Shown here: piece after piece, positions 49,327 through 60,568 of the stretch
Layout: each line of letters opens with the position of its first letter
Numbering within the stretch: the first letter of the stretch is position 1
Assembly (NCBI GenBank): GCA_030159075.1
Contig: BROG01001179.1
Span: 42,783 to 106,782 of the forward strand
Source: Atrina japonica
Lineage: Eukaryota; Mollusca; Bivalvia; Pterioida; Pinnidae
Length of the DNA stretch: 64,000 nt
Direction: 5' to 3'
The notes under the pieces: generated by a model
Told to the model about the DNA's origin: nothing
The model's input: only the letters and a program-made list of their open reading frames with translations
The model's database searches: none
Position numbers and translations under genes: made by a program

Positions 49327-49367
<41 letters not shown>
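49327..49367. repeat. (AC)n microsatellite ending the right flank copy
   Basis: A 41-base AC run, almost the same length as the one at 15047-15088. Ordinary AT-rich unique sequence follows immediately, whereas the left run is followed by the pyrimidine-rich block. Confidence 0.95.
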
Positions 49368-49369
<2 letters not shown>

Positions 49370-50502
49370 TTGATGCTGAATGAGGGAATGGTAACAAATG
49401 ATACCCTTCTTATACTTTGGTCATTACTTATATAGCAACGGCTGGTTGATATAAATGATATCACGCTGAACAAAAGTATTCTATAAAATTATAGTGCTAA
49501 TGATAAATAACATTTAAAAATGATCATGTCATAATGAATTAATTGCATTCAATAATCTGCATGAGACGGGCCTTTATCCCAATAGTTAAATGAATACAAT
49601 TTGATATTGTCAGCCATGTAGGATCTCCTAAATACAATATTGGTAATAAAAACATACAGTTAATAATATTATGAACGTGTACTCTCGCATATAGACACAG
49701 ATATCTAATTGCAAGTTATACCAGCAAACATTACATGATCCGACTTGAACATTACAATGGAGGGCGTTATATATATTCCAAACATTATAATGGAGGGCGT
49801 TATATATATTCCAAAATTAAAATGAATCGACACATAACAAAAGAGCGACTAATCGTGCACTTTATTAAGCGTCATATAGACCAGACTATTTATCGTATGT
49901 AATCGCTAATCGATTTCAAGATGCACAAATGTTTCTCTTTACGAACATTGATTAATACAACAGCTCTATGTCAAATTCCAGACCACTTTGATGATACTTC
50001 TTTTATCCTTCTTGCAGTTCAAAGCAATGGCTTATCAATGCATTAAATTTACGTACCCATTATAATACACCATGTCATTTCAATAAAATGCATCTGCATT
50101 CACCCAGTGTTTGTATCAAATGTCACTTGTTTGTTATTATAACAGATCATTTCGCTATTGCTTTGACACCTCTAGGAAGTGCGAGCTCAATGTAATCACA
50201 TTGGAGATTACTCAATGATTAAAAACATGAAAAACCCCTAAAGTTATGCAATGTATCATCGACAGATTTCTAAAATAAGTTCAGGAGTGAAGGTATACTT
50301 GATACCATACAGTTAATCTGCTTGAGAAGTGATGAGTGTCTCATGATGTTAGCAGTGCAATGCATTATATTGACACCAGTGACTCCCTGGAGAATCTTAA
50401 AACTAAAAGTGTTGAAGACCATAGAAGCACATAAACTGAATTGATCAAATAACGATGAAAAAAATTCTTAAAATGACGTTATTTCGTTATTTTCAACGGT
50501 GC

Positions 50503-50504
<2 letters not shown>
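49368..50504. other. Intergenic, nothing recognised
   Basis: AT-rich sequence with one small tandem duplication. No gene or RNA signal. Confidence 0.5.
49748..49813. repeat. 33-bp tandem duplication
   Basis: Two consecutive units of 33 bases, each containing ATGGAGGGCGTTATATATAT, differ at one base. This is a recent local duplication. Confidence 0.9.

Positions 50505-50593
<89 letters not shown>
50505..50593. repeat. (GA)44 microsatellite
   Basis: About 89 bases of uninterrupted GA repeat. An Arg-Glu repeat frame across it is an artefact of the dinucleotide. Confidence 0.95.
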
Positions 50594-50596
<3 letters not shown>

Positions 50597-51468
50597 GTCT
50601 GAGATCAAATTTTCTCCTAATCAAGAATTTTACACTCACTAAACTCCTTACATGAGTCATATTTACAGTATGGTACTGTTCAGGTTTGTGTATTATAAAG
50701 GGGCAACATTAAACCTGTAATACAGATGGTATAAGTGTAACCTCATTTAAAATATCATTTAAAGGAGTTATTATAAAGAATTTCATTCAAAATGTTTTCT
50801 ATCATAAAAAAAAAAATCTTTTTTACAGGAAAGGTGTGATAGATGTCGTGTCCAAGTTTGGACACTCGGAGTGTAAGAGGAGCGTCTAAGACACTCTATC
50901 AATGTCTTATACAGACTCTACTTAAACCAGTACAGAGTCATGTAGATTGATAGGCTTTTAGTTATATTGCTTAAATCTATGTACTTATGTTCAACTTTAC
51001 GAGTAATTACAAAACACATAAATTTAAGTAAAAATAAAATGTTGATCTGACACATGACTGTTTGTATAAAAGCACTTAAAATAGTCCTGACACACCGACG
51101 TCACCTAATCCTTTATTACTTAAATTTGTAGTCAAAGCCGAACGTACCAAAAACTGAAAAACGTTGGGAAAGTTGTGAACACTATAAATAAATCAAATAT
51201 TTTCTATGATGTTCTAAAACAAAATAGTGTCGAAAACCATTTGCTTGACACGTTAGATACAAGAAATGAACATTTACAACAGCAAATTATTCGTTAGATA
51301 ATGACATTAAGGCGATTGTCGAAAAATTAACAATGACGACTTGGGAAATGTATAGAGTCAAAGGTCAAACATTTATCTAATTCTTAAGATGAGAATTTAA
51401 AATGACCACCAGACACAAAATTAAAAACCACTAACACTTAACTTGAAAATTTAAGTTCAAAATGCTTT

Positions 51469-51478
<10 letters not shown>
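50594..51478. other. Intergenic, nothing recognised
   Basis: AT-rich. A short hairpin (GTGTCC AAGTTT GGACAC, near 50849) is present but isolated. Confidence 0.5.
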
Positions 51479-51541
<63 letters not shown>

Positions 51542-51595
51542 GTGTGTGTGTAGTGTGTGTGTATGTGTGTATGTGTGTTTGTGTGTTACCATAAA
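51479..51595. repeat. Compound (TA)n-(TG)n microsatellite
   Basis: About 46 bases of TA repeat lead into an interrupted TG/TATG repeat of about 65 bases. Confidence 0.95.
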
Positions 51596-52644
51596 CACTT
51601 GAATGTGAGAAAATAGAGTAAAAACTTACCTCTAATTATCCACTGTTTCTCAGCTGTAACACGGGATACTATTTTCCCTCTCTTCCCCTCTATTGTTCAA
51701 GCGACAAACGTTTCTATTATGAATCGTTTAGTACGATGTTCTCAAATATATTCAGTTTCAAACAATCATATATTCCTTTTCTGTGGAATATTAGTTTCAA
51801 CTTCAAGTGTAATAATCTGAAGGCAAGTTGCTGCAACATAAATCGTTCCGTTACTGATGTGAAAGAATCAGCATCAGCGCCGAAAGATTAATACTGTCTG
51901 CACACAATGTTCCAAGTCATATAGTTGAAAAATGACAGCAGATGAGTTCGACATTTGGAACTATTTCTGAAAAGGTTTTCTGTAAAAATGCTGAAACTAT
52001 GATTGTAAACCAATTAGGGGAAACATTTTAGTAATACAAACCATTCACACGGAATGAACATGTATTCTGGTGTAATTGAATATTTGGGTTTCTGAATTTC
52101 ATTCGGATGCTGCATAAATGCATCACTTGAATTACAAAATCATATAAGTAAAGTCAATTGGACAAAAGTAACGATTCACTTCTGTATTGACGTTGAAAAC
52201 CATATTAAAAACGTAACAAAGGTTTCGAAATTTTGTGGAAAAACTAATGCAAATAGTATTCCCTTTGCTTAGTCACTATTATAACGCTATGCTAGTTGCC
52301 TTAATCAGTGTTTTGCTTTAGTTGCCATCGTGGTCATCATCGTTATTACCATAGTTGGAATAAAATAGAGATATACATTTCATTCTGGAAGTATCGAATC
52401 CTACATTTCATTTCCATCTATTATGCCTTGAACATTTCAAAATTCTATATAAATAAAGAAATTTCAAAGGAGACAAATAGAAAAGTGACATTGGTTTTAA
52501 AGCATGTCTATTCTTTAACTTGGACCATTGGTATGTCAATTTTAGACATGGGAGAGATATGGTTCTGTAAATATGTAATTGCGGCTAGCGATTGTGTACT
52601 TGATATAGTGAAAAGTGAACAAAGACCGATCTCATGAAAATCTA
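51596..52644. other. Intergenic, nothing recognised
   Basis: AT-rich. A 109-codon plus-strand frame (52308-52637) has no recognisable motif and ordinary base composition, so I do not call it a gene. Confidence 0.5.
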
Positions 52645-52765
52645 GATGTGTGATCAGATGTCATGGACGAGTAAATATCCCTGGCGACCGGTCACACCCA
52701 CTGTGAATCCACAATCAAAGTCAAATAATACACGTATCCTTATCACACTCTATATAGTCGATACA
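52645..52765 (-). mobile_element. Old fragment of the Penelope-like 3' module
   Basis: GATCAGATGTCATGGACGAG, GGCGACCGGTCACACCCA and ACACGTATCCTTATCACA are diverged versions of the module. Both ends are lost. It is one of the more decayed copies. Confidence 0.75.
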
Positions 52766-52819
52766 ACTATATATGTCAAACATTTTGTTGTCTTTACAAT
52801 TTTTTTTCGCTTTTTTATA

Positions 52820-52965
52820 CTTGAAATTGAGCTATACACAGGCAGAGATAATCTTATAATTTGTGAAAATAAGGTCAGGACTAGTGTGGTATGCATATAC
52901 AAATAGTAAGGTTGAATTAATCAATTCTAAGTGAATAATTGCCAAAGAGGGTTCCTCAAGCAATT
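52820..52965. repeat. Repeat segment, empty-site paralogue of 55565-56135
   Basis: GAGCTATACACAGGC, TTTGTGAAAATAA(G/T)GTCAGG, CATATACAAATAGTAA and CTCAAGCAATTTTCAC occur here in the same order as at 55565-56135. The 404-bp inverted-repeat element present there is missing here between GTCAGG and GTATGCATATAC. The nature of the segment is unknown. Confidence 0.8.
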
Positions 52966-52998
52966 TTCACAAAATACATATGAAATTAAGGATTCTTT

Positions 52999-54720
52999 AT
53001 ATATATATATATATAAAATTCAGATACCAGTGTATAAATCAATAGAATGTCCAGGACATAGATACAAATCCGGTAAAATAGACAAACACGGACCTCTGGA
53101 AACCAAGAGGTGGGATCAGGTGCCATGGAGGAGTAAGCATCCCCTGTCGACCCGTCACACCCGCCGTGAGTCCACAGTCAAGTCCAATGAAACACGTTAG
53201 GAGTGTATCCTTGTCACAATTGGTACAGACGTCTCAACAACCGCCAATGAAAAGGCAACTCAACATTTCACTTAGTGAAACAGAGTAGTCGCAAACAAGA
53301 CTATTATACCGACCATAAAATTTGCGGAACGTTGACATTAAACGCGGTTTTCGATATCCCTGTGTCAATAATTTGTCAGTGAGTAGTTTACCTCTGTATA
53401 TGAAATCTTCATATGTTGTGCACGCCCTGGCATATCGGATCATTTGTGAAATATAAACTCCATATGCGGGTGACTGAGGGATATTACTACTTATATGTGG
53501 AAAATTTACGATGGGAAAGCCGAAATCGTCGCGTTTATCGTATAGCTTAGTTGCTAATTTCCTGTCTGTGTTTATATTAAGTAAAATGTCTAAGTATGAA
53601 GCGTGTGTGCTTGATTCTGTTGTATCTTTAATTTCTAGTTCGCTGTGATATATCGCATTGACATATGTATGAAAATTGTCATTATTAATTGACAAAACGT
53701 CGTCGATATATCTAAATGTCAAATTAAAGGACACCGCTAACTTTTTCTTCTTTTGATTCAGCAGTTTCTGAATGAAGTCTGCTTCGTATAAATAAAGGAA
53801 CAGGTCGGCCAATAAAGGAGCACAATTGGATCCCATAGGAATGCCTACAGTTTGTTGAAAGACCACGTCTCCGAACATTACAAATATAATATCTATTAGA
53901 AATTCCAGCATGTTTTTTATATTAACTTCAGTATATTTGTGTGTAGATTCAGAGTGGTGTTTGACGAAATAAGTATCCTGATAGCCAATCACTAGATATC
54001 TAAATTTTCGGGTACCACCTTTAGTGAAAAAGCAGTTGTCTATGATGCTGAAAAGTCTTTCTTTTAATTTTTTATGTGGAATAGTAGTGTAAAGAGTAGA
54101 GAAGTCATAAGATTTTATACTGTGAATTCGAGAAAAATTGTGTGCCTTCAAATTTTCTAAAAGCTATTTAGAATTTTTCAGTATCCACATCTGATTTACA
54201 CCGCTTCTGGAATAAGCAACTGTACAGTATTGGTGAAGTTTCTCCTTAACGGCTGTCAATATCTTGGTAAGGAGTAAAGATAAAGGTTTGGTAGAACATT
54301 TGCTGGATCCTGCTTTGTATCTTTGCTTATATGGGGTTTTATGAAGTTTAGGTATCCAATATAAATGTGGTAGCTCGAAATCGGTATCCGTTGTAGGTAT
54401 ATCAAATGAGCGTAATACGGACACGTGATTTTGAAGGATCTCGTCTTTTGAAAGTGAGCTACGTGTGTATGTAGGATTTCAAGAATTCGTATTAAACCCA
54501 AGTTCTTCTAATAAACAATAATAGTAATGTGCCTTACAAATAAAAACTATATTATTTGAGGCTTTGTCTGCTGGTACCAGTACATATTTGTCATGTAACC
54601 TATCCAGTTCAGTTACTACTTCTGGATCATTAAATACAGAGGGATAACGTGTTTTTCGTGTATATCTGTATTTATCTTTTTTGTCATTGCATATCAATCT
54701 ATCTAGTATATAAGGATAGT
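52999..54720 (-). pseudogene. Best Penelope-like RT copy, two nonsense codons
   Basis: Minus-strand retroelement copy. A single frame runs from about 54720 to the stop at 53234, with the triplet TGA at 54479-54481 and TAG at 54164-54166 as its only interruptions. In order it shows KYVLVPADKASNNIVF (N-terminal RT motif typical of Penelope-like enzymes), WIPKLHKTP (fingers), DFSTLYTTIPH (motif A, catalytic Asp), QTVGIPMGSNCAPLLADLF (motif B), FRYIDDVLSINN (motif C, Asp-Asp) and a C-terminal RLMSTFRKFYGRYNSLV block. No GIY-YIG endonuclease is visible before the stop. The 3' module (53021-53320) ends in a (TA)n tail. The copy at 9925 reads Gln (CAA) where this one has TAG. The RT would copy element RNA into DNA at the target. 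The 5' end is truncated against an older copy. Confidence 0.85.
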
Positions 54721-54735
54721 CCTATTGCTCCCTTA

Positions 54736-55535
54736 AGTAAAGCAGTAATTGCAAGCAAGGACATTATACTGACCTTGAAATTTACAAAATGTTGAAATCG
54801 GACGTGCTTTCTTATATCCTTGCGATAACTTATCAGCCTCTGTATATGAAATGAGCATGTGTTGAATAAGCTCTGACATTTCAGCTCATAAACACCATAT
54901 AGAGACAAAAAGGGGTAACACTGATGTTATGTGGACAGTTAACAATAGGAATTCCGAGGTAATCACGTTTGTCGTTTACTGCGCAATAGTATTGTTATCC
55001 ATTTGACGTACGTGTCTATTGTAGGTAATATATGAGGCATACGCGCATGGCTCTATAATGTCTTTATTTTTCTAGTTCGCTGGGTATATCGCATTTACAT
55101 CAGTTTTAAGATATATATTATTCTTATTTTGGTTCAGATTCTTCTGATTTTATTCTGATTCAAATAAATACAGGGAAAATAGGTGCAACTGGTTTCCATA
55201 GGAATGCCGACAGTTTGCTGAAATACTTTATAGGTTTATTTCATTGTACATTTTCTATTAGAAATTCCAGCATTTTTTATATCATCGTCAGTGTATCCAT
55301 GTGTCGAATCAGACTGATGTTGGACCAAAATAAGTACCATCATAGCCAATGACTTGGTATTTAAATGTGCAGGTACCACGTTTAGTGAGAAAAAGACCAA
55401 TTGTTGGTGATGCCAATGAGTGTGTCTTTCGATGTTCATACGGAATTGTTGTATAAAGAATTAAGGGTTGTATGTTTTGATACTACGAATTTAAGAAATT
55501 ATCTAAAAGCTGTATGGATTGTATTTCGATTTTTC
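54736..55535 (-). pseudogene. Older, decayed Penelope-like RT copy
   Basis: Reading on the minus strand and allowing many frameshifts and stops, pieces equivalent to KTHSLA, KYQVIGYDGTYF, the GIPMG region (AGGAATGCCGACAGTTTGCTG on the plus strand, positions 55200-55220) and the C-terminal GYKKARPISTFCKF block can be followed. RYIDD is not recoverable. The 3' module is absent because the younger copy abuts it at about 54720-54736. Upstream the copy stops near 55535 and its next piece resumes at 56246, so it was split by a later insertion. Confidence 0.7.
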
Positions 55536-56245
55536 CAGTTTTACTACTTGTACTTACAATAACAGATAAGAGCTATACACAGGCGCAAAATATATTATAT
55601 TCCGATATATTTTGTGAAAATAATGTCAGGTCAGGGCCCGAAGTCACCAAATTTACTCAGTACTCAAGCTCAACTAACTTTTAGCGATTTTAAGGTAAAG
55701 ACATGCAAACTTTATTCTGTAATTGGACATGTTTGTATATTGATGGCATACAATTGTAAGTAATGATAAAAATTATTGCCCATTTGAAGAAAACTTCAGA
55801 AATATTAAAAAAAATGTTTGAGTACGTACTCAAATCTTGAGTACCGTACTCAACGTATTTATTCGTTTTTTTTAAGGAAAATCATAAGTTTGACGCAAAA
55901 ATTTATATGTAAATGATTAAAAATAATAATATGTTTCCTAATGACTAAAATCCAAAAATTTATAAACAATTTTATAGTCAAAATAATGAAGTAAAAGTTG
56001 AGCTTGAGTATTGAGTAAATTTGGTGACTTCGGGCCCAGGTGCGGTATTCATATACAAATAGTAATGTTGATTTAATCAATTGCAAGTGAAAATTACAAA
56101 CCTGGATTTCTCAAGCAATTTTCACCAAATATATAGGAGTTTAACAACCATGCCTGTGTATACCTATTTTTGTTATTGTATACTAATCTAGTAAAGAAGG
56201 AAAATACACATTTTGACAAAAACATAGCTTATGCCCCTTTAATAA
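55536..56245. repeat. Insertion splitting the older RT copy
   Basis: Sequence lying between two halves of one RT copy. Its core (55565-55633 and 56038-56135) is homologous to 52820-52965, so it is a dispersed repeat of unknown type. It carries the 404-bp inverted-repeat element. The exact ends are uncertain by tens of bases. Confidence 0.65.
55634..56037. mobile_element. 404-bp MITE-like element with 42-bp terminal inverted repeats
   Basis: Left end GGGCCCGAAGTCACCAAATT, continuing TTACTCA(G)TACTCAAGCTCAACT, is repeated at the right end as the reverse complement with one mismatch over about 42 bases. The interior is AT-rich with further palindromes near 55817-55855 (GAGTACGTACTC) and no transposase, so it would depend on enzymes supplied elsewhere. 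A homologous site lacking it is at 52820-52965. The flanks read GTCAGGTCA on the left and AGGTGCGG on the right, with no clean target duplication, so the superfamily is not assigned. Confidence 0.85.
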
Positions 56246-56281
56246 TTCACATCTGCTTTATACCGCTTCTTGAATACATGA
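56246..56281 (-). pseudogene. Upstream piece of the split older RT copy
   Basis: TTCACATCTGCTTTATACCG matches TCCACATCTGATTTACACCG at 54180-54200 of the better copy (the region encoding GVNQMW). Together with 54736-55535 it shows that one RT copy was interrupted. Confidence 0.65.
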
Positions 56282-56521
56282 TACTGTAAACGTAAATATT
56301 TCTGCATGTTGTAAATTACGCAATTTACTTATGCAAAGCATACGCGTGGGGTATTTTATGCGATGTCGCAGCTTACTATGACCAGTCTTGTATTAAATGA
56401 TGATTAATTTCTTGAAACAAGTGTGGGATTGGTACGCGGAGGATAATTTACACGAAAAATTCTTCATCGCGTATTTGGTGTAAATTATACCCACGCGTAA
56501 ATTCCACGTTCACGGTATATA
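56282..56521. mobile_element. Candidate small palindromic element
   Basis: TACGCGTGGGGTAT (from about 56341) faces ATACCCACGCGTA (from about 56488) as a near-perfect inverted repeat. The outer ends ATACTGTAAACGTAAATATT and, in reverse complement, ATACCGTGAACGTGGAATTT are also alike. This suggests a roughly 240-bp non-autonomous inverted-repeat element with no coding capacity. The ends were not fixed by a target duplication. Confidence 0.4.
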
Positions 56522-56589
56522 ATCTGATAAAAGTATGATTTTAATTATATTCATATTTTGCTGTATAATTTGATCATTTTATGCCAGAT

Positions 56590-58180
56590 AAATTGAAACT
56601 TGAAATAATTAATGGTGATGCAACCTAAAGATGTTTCCTTTAATCTATCAATGGAGACTTTATATAAAAACACAATAATGGTGATGTAACCTAGAGGAGA
56701 TGTTTCCTTTACTCTGTCAATTGAGCCATTACCCTGTCAGTGGACACTTAAAATAAACATTAATGGTGATGCAACCTAGAGGAGATGTTTCCTTTACTCT
56801 ATCATTGGAGACTTAAAATACAAACACAAAAATGATGATGCAAACTGGAGGAGATGTTTCCTTTACTATATCAATTGAGACTTAAAATATACATTAATGG
56901 TGGAGCAACCTAGAGGTGATGATTCCTTTACTCTGTCAGTGGAGACTTTAAATATACATTAACATGATGCAATCTAGAGGAGATGTTTCCTTTACTCTGT
57001 CAGTGGAGACTTTAAATATTCATTAACATGATGCAATCTAGAGGAGATGTTTCCTTTACTCTATCAATGGAGACTTAAAATACAAACACAATAATGGTGA
57101 TGCAACCTAGAGAAGATTTTTCCTTTACTCTGTCAATGGAGCCTTAAATTAATCATTAATGGCGATGCAACCTAGAGGATATGTTTCCATTACTCTGTCA
57201 GTGGAGGCTTAAAATACAAAAATAAAAATGGTGATGCAACCTAAAGGAGATGTTCCCTTCCTCTGTCATTGGAGACTTAAAATAAACATTAATGGTGATG
57301 TAACTTAGAGGAGATGTTTCCTTTACTCTATCATTGGACACTTAAAATAAACATTAATGGTGACGTAACTTAGAGGAGATGTTTCCTTTACTCTGTCATT
57401 GGAGACTTAAATTACAAACACAAAAATGATGATGCAAACTGGAGGAGATGTTTCCTTTACTCTATCAATTGAGACTTAAAATATACATTAATGGTGGAGC
57501 AACCTAGAGGAGATGTTTCCTTTACTCTATCAATTGAGGCTTGAAATAAACATTAATGGTGGAGCAACCTAGAGGAGATGTTTCCTTTACTCTATCAACT
57601 GAGACTTGAAATAAACATTAATGGTGGAGCAAACTAGAGGAAATGTTTCCTTTACTCTATCAATTGAGACTTAAAATATACATTAATGGTGGAGCAACCT
57701 AGAGGAGATGTTTCCTGTACTCTATCAATTGAGACTTGAAATAAACATTAATGGTGGAGCAACCTAGAGGAGATGTTATCTTTACTCTATCAATTGAGAC
57801 TTGAAATAAACATTAATGGTGGAGCAACCTAGAGGAGATGTTTCCTTTACTCTATCAATTGAGACTTGAAATAAACATTAATGGTGGAGGAACCTAGAGG
57901 AGATGTTTCCTTTACTCTATCAATTGAGACTTGAAATAAACATTAATGGTGGAGCAACCTAGAGGAGATATTTCATTTACTCTATCAATTGAGACTTGAA
58001 ATAAACATTAATGGTGGAGCAACCTAGAGGAGATATTTCCTTTACTCTATCAATTCAGACTTAAAATAAACATTAATGGTGGAGCAACCTAGAGGAGATG
58101 TTTCCTTTACTCTATCAGTGGAGACTTTAAATATACATTAATATGAGGCAACCTAGAGGAGATGTTTCCTTTACTCTAAT
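56590..58180. repeat. 65-bp minisatellite array, about 24 units
   Basis: The unit is about 65 bases with the core CCTAGAGGAGATGTTTCCTT, then ACTCTATCAATTGAGACTTG and AAATAAACATTAATGGTGGAG. Units before about 57440 vary in length and sequence (GTGATGCAACC type, several short ones). Those from about 57480 to 58090 are nearly identical and exactly 65 bases apart, so they expanded recently. No coding role is visible. Confidence 0.95.
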
Positions 58181-58261
58181 TGTTTTTAAATAGAACATAT
58201 TTGGGGATCATAGTTTCCCACAAAAGATAACATAATACACGTAGTTGGATTAATTAAAAAG

Positions 58262-58850
58262 CGTTCCAATGACTAGGTTTTTAAATTTGGGGTATCATGT
58301 TTACGGGAAAAAAGTTGTAAATGATAACAAAATCTTTCAATTTTTATTACGAAATTGTTGTGTAAAAGTCGAATGTTTTGATACTATGAATTTGGAGAAA
58401 ACGTTGTAACTTAGATTTTCTCAAGTTTTTCGGAATTATAAGTGATCTAATTAAACCGATTATGGAATAAGCAATTGTTCAGTATTGCTTAAGTTATCCT
58501 TAAAACATTTCAATATGTACGTAAGGAGTATGGATAAAGGTTTTGTAAAACATTTGCTATATTCTGTTACGTACCTCTGTATGAATATTTATGAAGCTTA
58601 AAATCAGTATCTGTTTTACGTATATCAAAAGACAGTATGTTGAAGGATTTCCTCCTCTGAAATGTTGTTTGAGATTTTTTATCTGCTGGGACGAATAGAT
58701 ATTGGTCATGTAATCTTCCTTGTCCGGCAATCACTTCTGGATAAACGACCAGAGATGGATGGCGTGTTGTCATTGTTCCTTTCAGTTGTCTAATTCGACT
58801 TTCTATCAAGTGTATTAACCATTTCAACGAACACACCTAAGGGAACTGCT
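58262..58850 (-). pseudogene. Decayed N-terminal Penelope-like RT fragment
   Basis: Minus-strand peptides YPEVIAGQGRLHDQYLFVPADK and SFDIRKTDTDFKL match the N-terminal half of the better copy (equivalents at 54600-54690 and 54370-54410). The remaining part toward 58262 aligns at the DNA level up to the region after motif A. Several indels and stops are present. Neither motif B, motif C nor a 3' module remains. Confidence 0.7.
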
Positions 58851-60568
58851 TATTATACTACAGGATAACATATCACTTTTCTGTATTGATAGTTGAGTAT
58901 TGTGTCAAAATCACAAAATAGATCTTCCGCGTCAAGTATTAAATAAAGGCCGAGTCTTTGATTAATTCAACGTACATATTCTATCCCAGGTCCGGTTCTT
59001 TTAATAAGTTTCAAATCCATGTTTCTAAATGTCAAAAATGCCTCGACGGGTACAAATGGTTAATAGTATTAATACTGAGATTAACATCATGCTTCACAAC
59101 AAAACATAGTATCAGAAACTAAACAAACTTCCATTATACATTCATATCTATAACCAATGAAATACAACGGAAATTTATTTAGAAATATTATAAACATTAT
59201 ACCAAAGTTTATAATGCTCATGACGATCGTTTCTGTCAATTAGACTTCATCAGTTGAGCTCCAATTTTAAACAGATTTTCTAAAGTGAAAGTGGTATAGA
59301 TCTAATGCAAGGCCAAATAATAAATCTAAATATATAGCCAAATCCCTCTAAGAGTAACCACTGTAAAAAGATGACTATCTTAGCTCTTGAAGAATTTAGA
59401 ATTTAAATTGTGTTATCAGTGCCCAATATTACTTTAGTATAAGATAATCAGCTGGAACCTCGGGGACTCAAACGGTCCATCAGCAGTGAATGCATGACGT
59501 GAACAATCAATATTTGAATCACAGTTCCTGTCGCGACCAATCCCTAAAATAAATTAGATACTTTAATGGATGATAATATTATAACGAAACCTATCACCAC
59601 TATTTGCGATGCTTACAATTTCCAGGAAATTGTTTCATTCTACTTTAATTTATGGTTGTGTCCAGGCAGAGGATCAAATGTGAAATTTGTCCAATTTGGC
59701 ACGTGAAAACCTTATGTCATCTACTGTCGTGATCACAATGTTCCGTGTTTCACTAAAGGCTGATTATGTATTTTCTTTACCAATTCGAAATAACAAGCAG
59801 TAAGATGTATTTGAGCAATATTTCAATGAGACAAGAAACGCAATGGAGAATATAAGGCAAGCTATAAGCTATAAAATCATTTGCTGACTCAAGATATATA
59901 TGTATACAGTGTTACGTCATACACATACAGTATTGGTATCGACTTATATATCGACTTATTGCCATTATATCCCTGTGCAATTTATGCGGTTCTGAGAGTT
60001 GTTTGATAGCTGCATGTAACAGCGAAAACAAAACCAGGTGATTTTATATTTCTGCATGTTTCCTCGGGTTCCGTATGTATCCGCGGGCACCGCTGAAATT
60101 CTATAGGACTCTATCACCTATTGAACCGTGAACTACCCGCGAGACAGTTCAGCAAACCTGAACATTGGCAGTTGCTTGTAGTGGCATCCTGGTAATTAAA
60201 AACGGTTCAAAACCACATAACTTTGAAAAACATGTAACTGAAGTCCATTTAACAATACTCAATATAATTTATAGTGAAAGGATGTAAAGATAAGATAGAG
60301 ACCTGGTGTCAGTGAACAGACAGTGTCATGTGGTCATACCTCCTGGGGTCAACCAAATCACAACACCCGTGTAATAACCTGTTAAACACAAAATAAGCTA
60401 CAACATATCTAAAAATGTCCGACGTAGACACAACGAATACCAGAGAAATACCAAACGAGGTCATCTTGCCATACAGAATGACGAAATTCTTGAAACACTA
60501 GTGCTGCAGCCTTTTACATTAACACATTTTAGTTTGTAACTATATTTGGTAGTAGTTTATCCCTTTCC
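58851..60568. other. 1.7 kb intergenic DNA, nothing recognised
   Basis: AT-rich sequence with no supported gene, RNA or repeat. Confidence 0.5.

Noticed and set aside
50455..50655. Arg-Glu repeat protein
   Set aside because: It is the translation of a GA dinucleotide microsatellite.
52308..52637. 109-codon plus-strand frame
   Set aside because: No motif, no homologue recognised, ordinary AT-rich composition. Length is compatible with chance.
53021..53320. Hammerhead ribozyme in the retroelement 3' module
   Set aside because: Some Penelope-like elements carry one, but the CUGAUGA and GAAA core boxes are not found in a usable arrangement on either strand.
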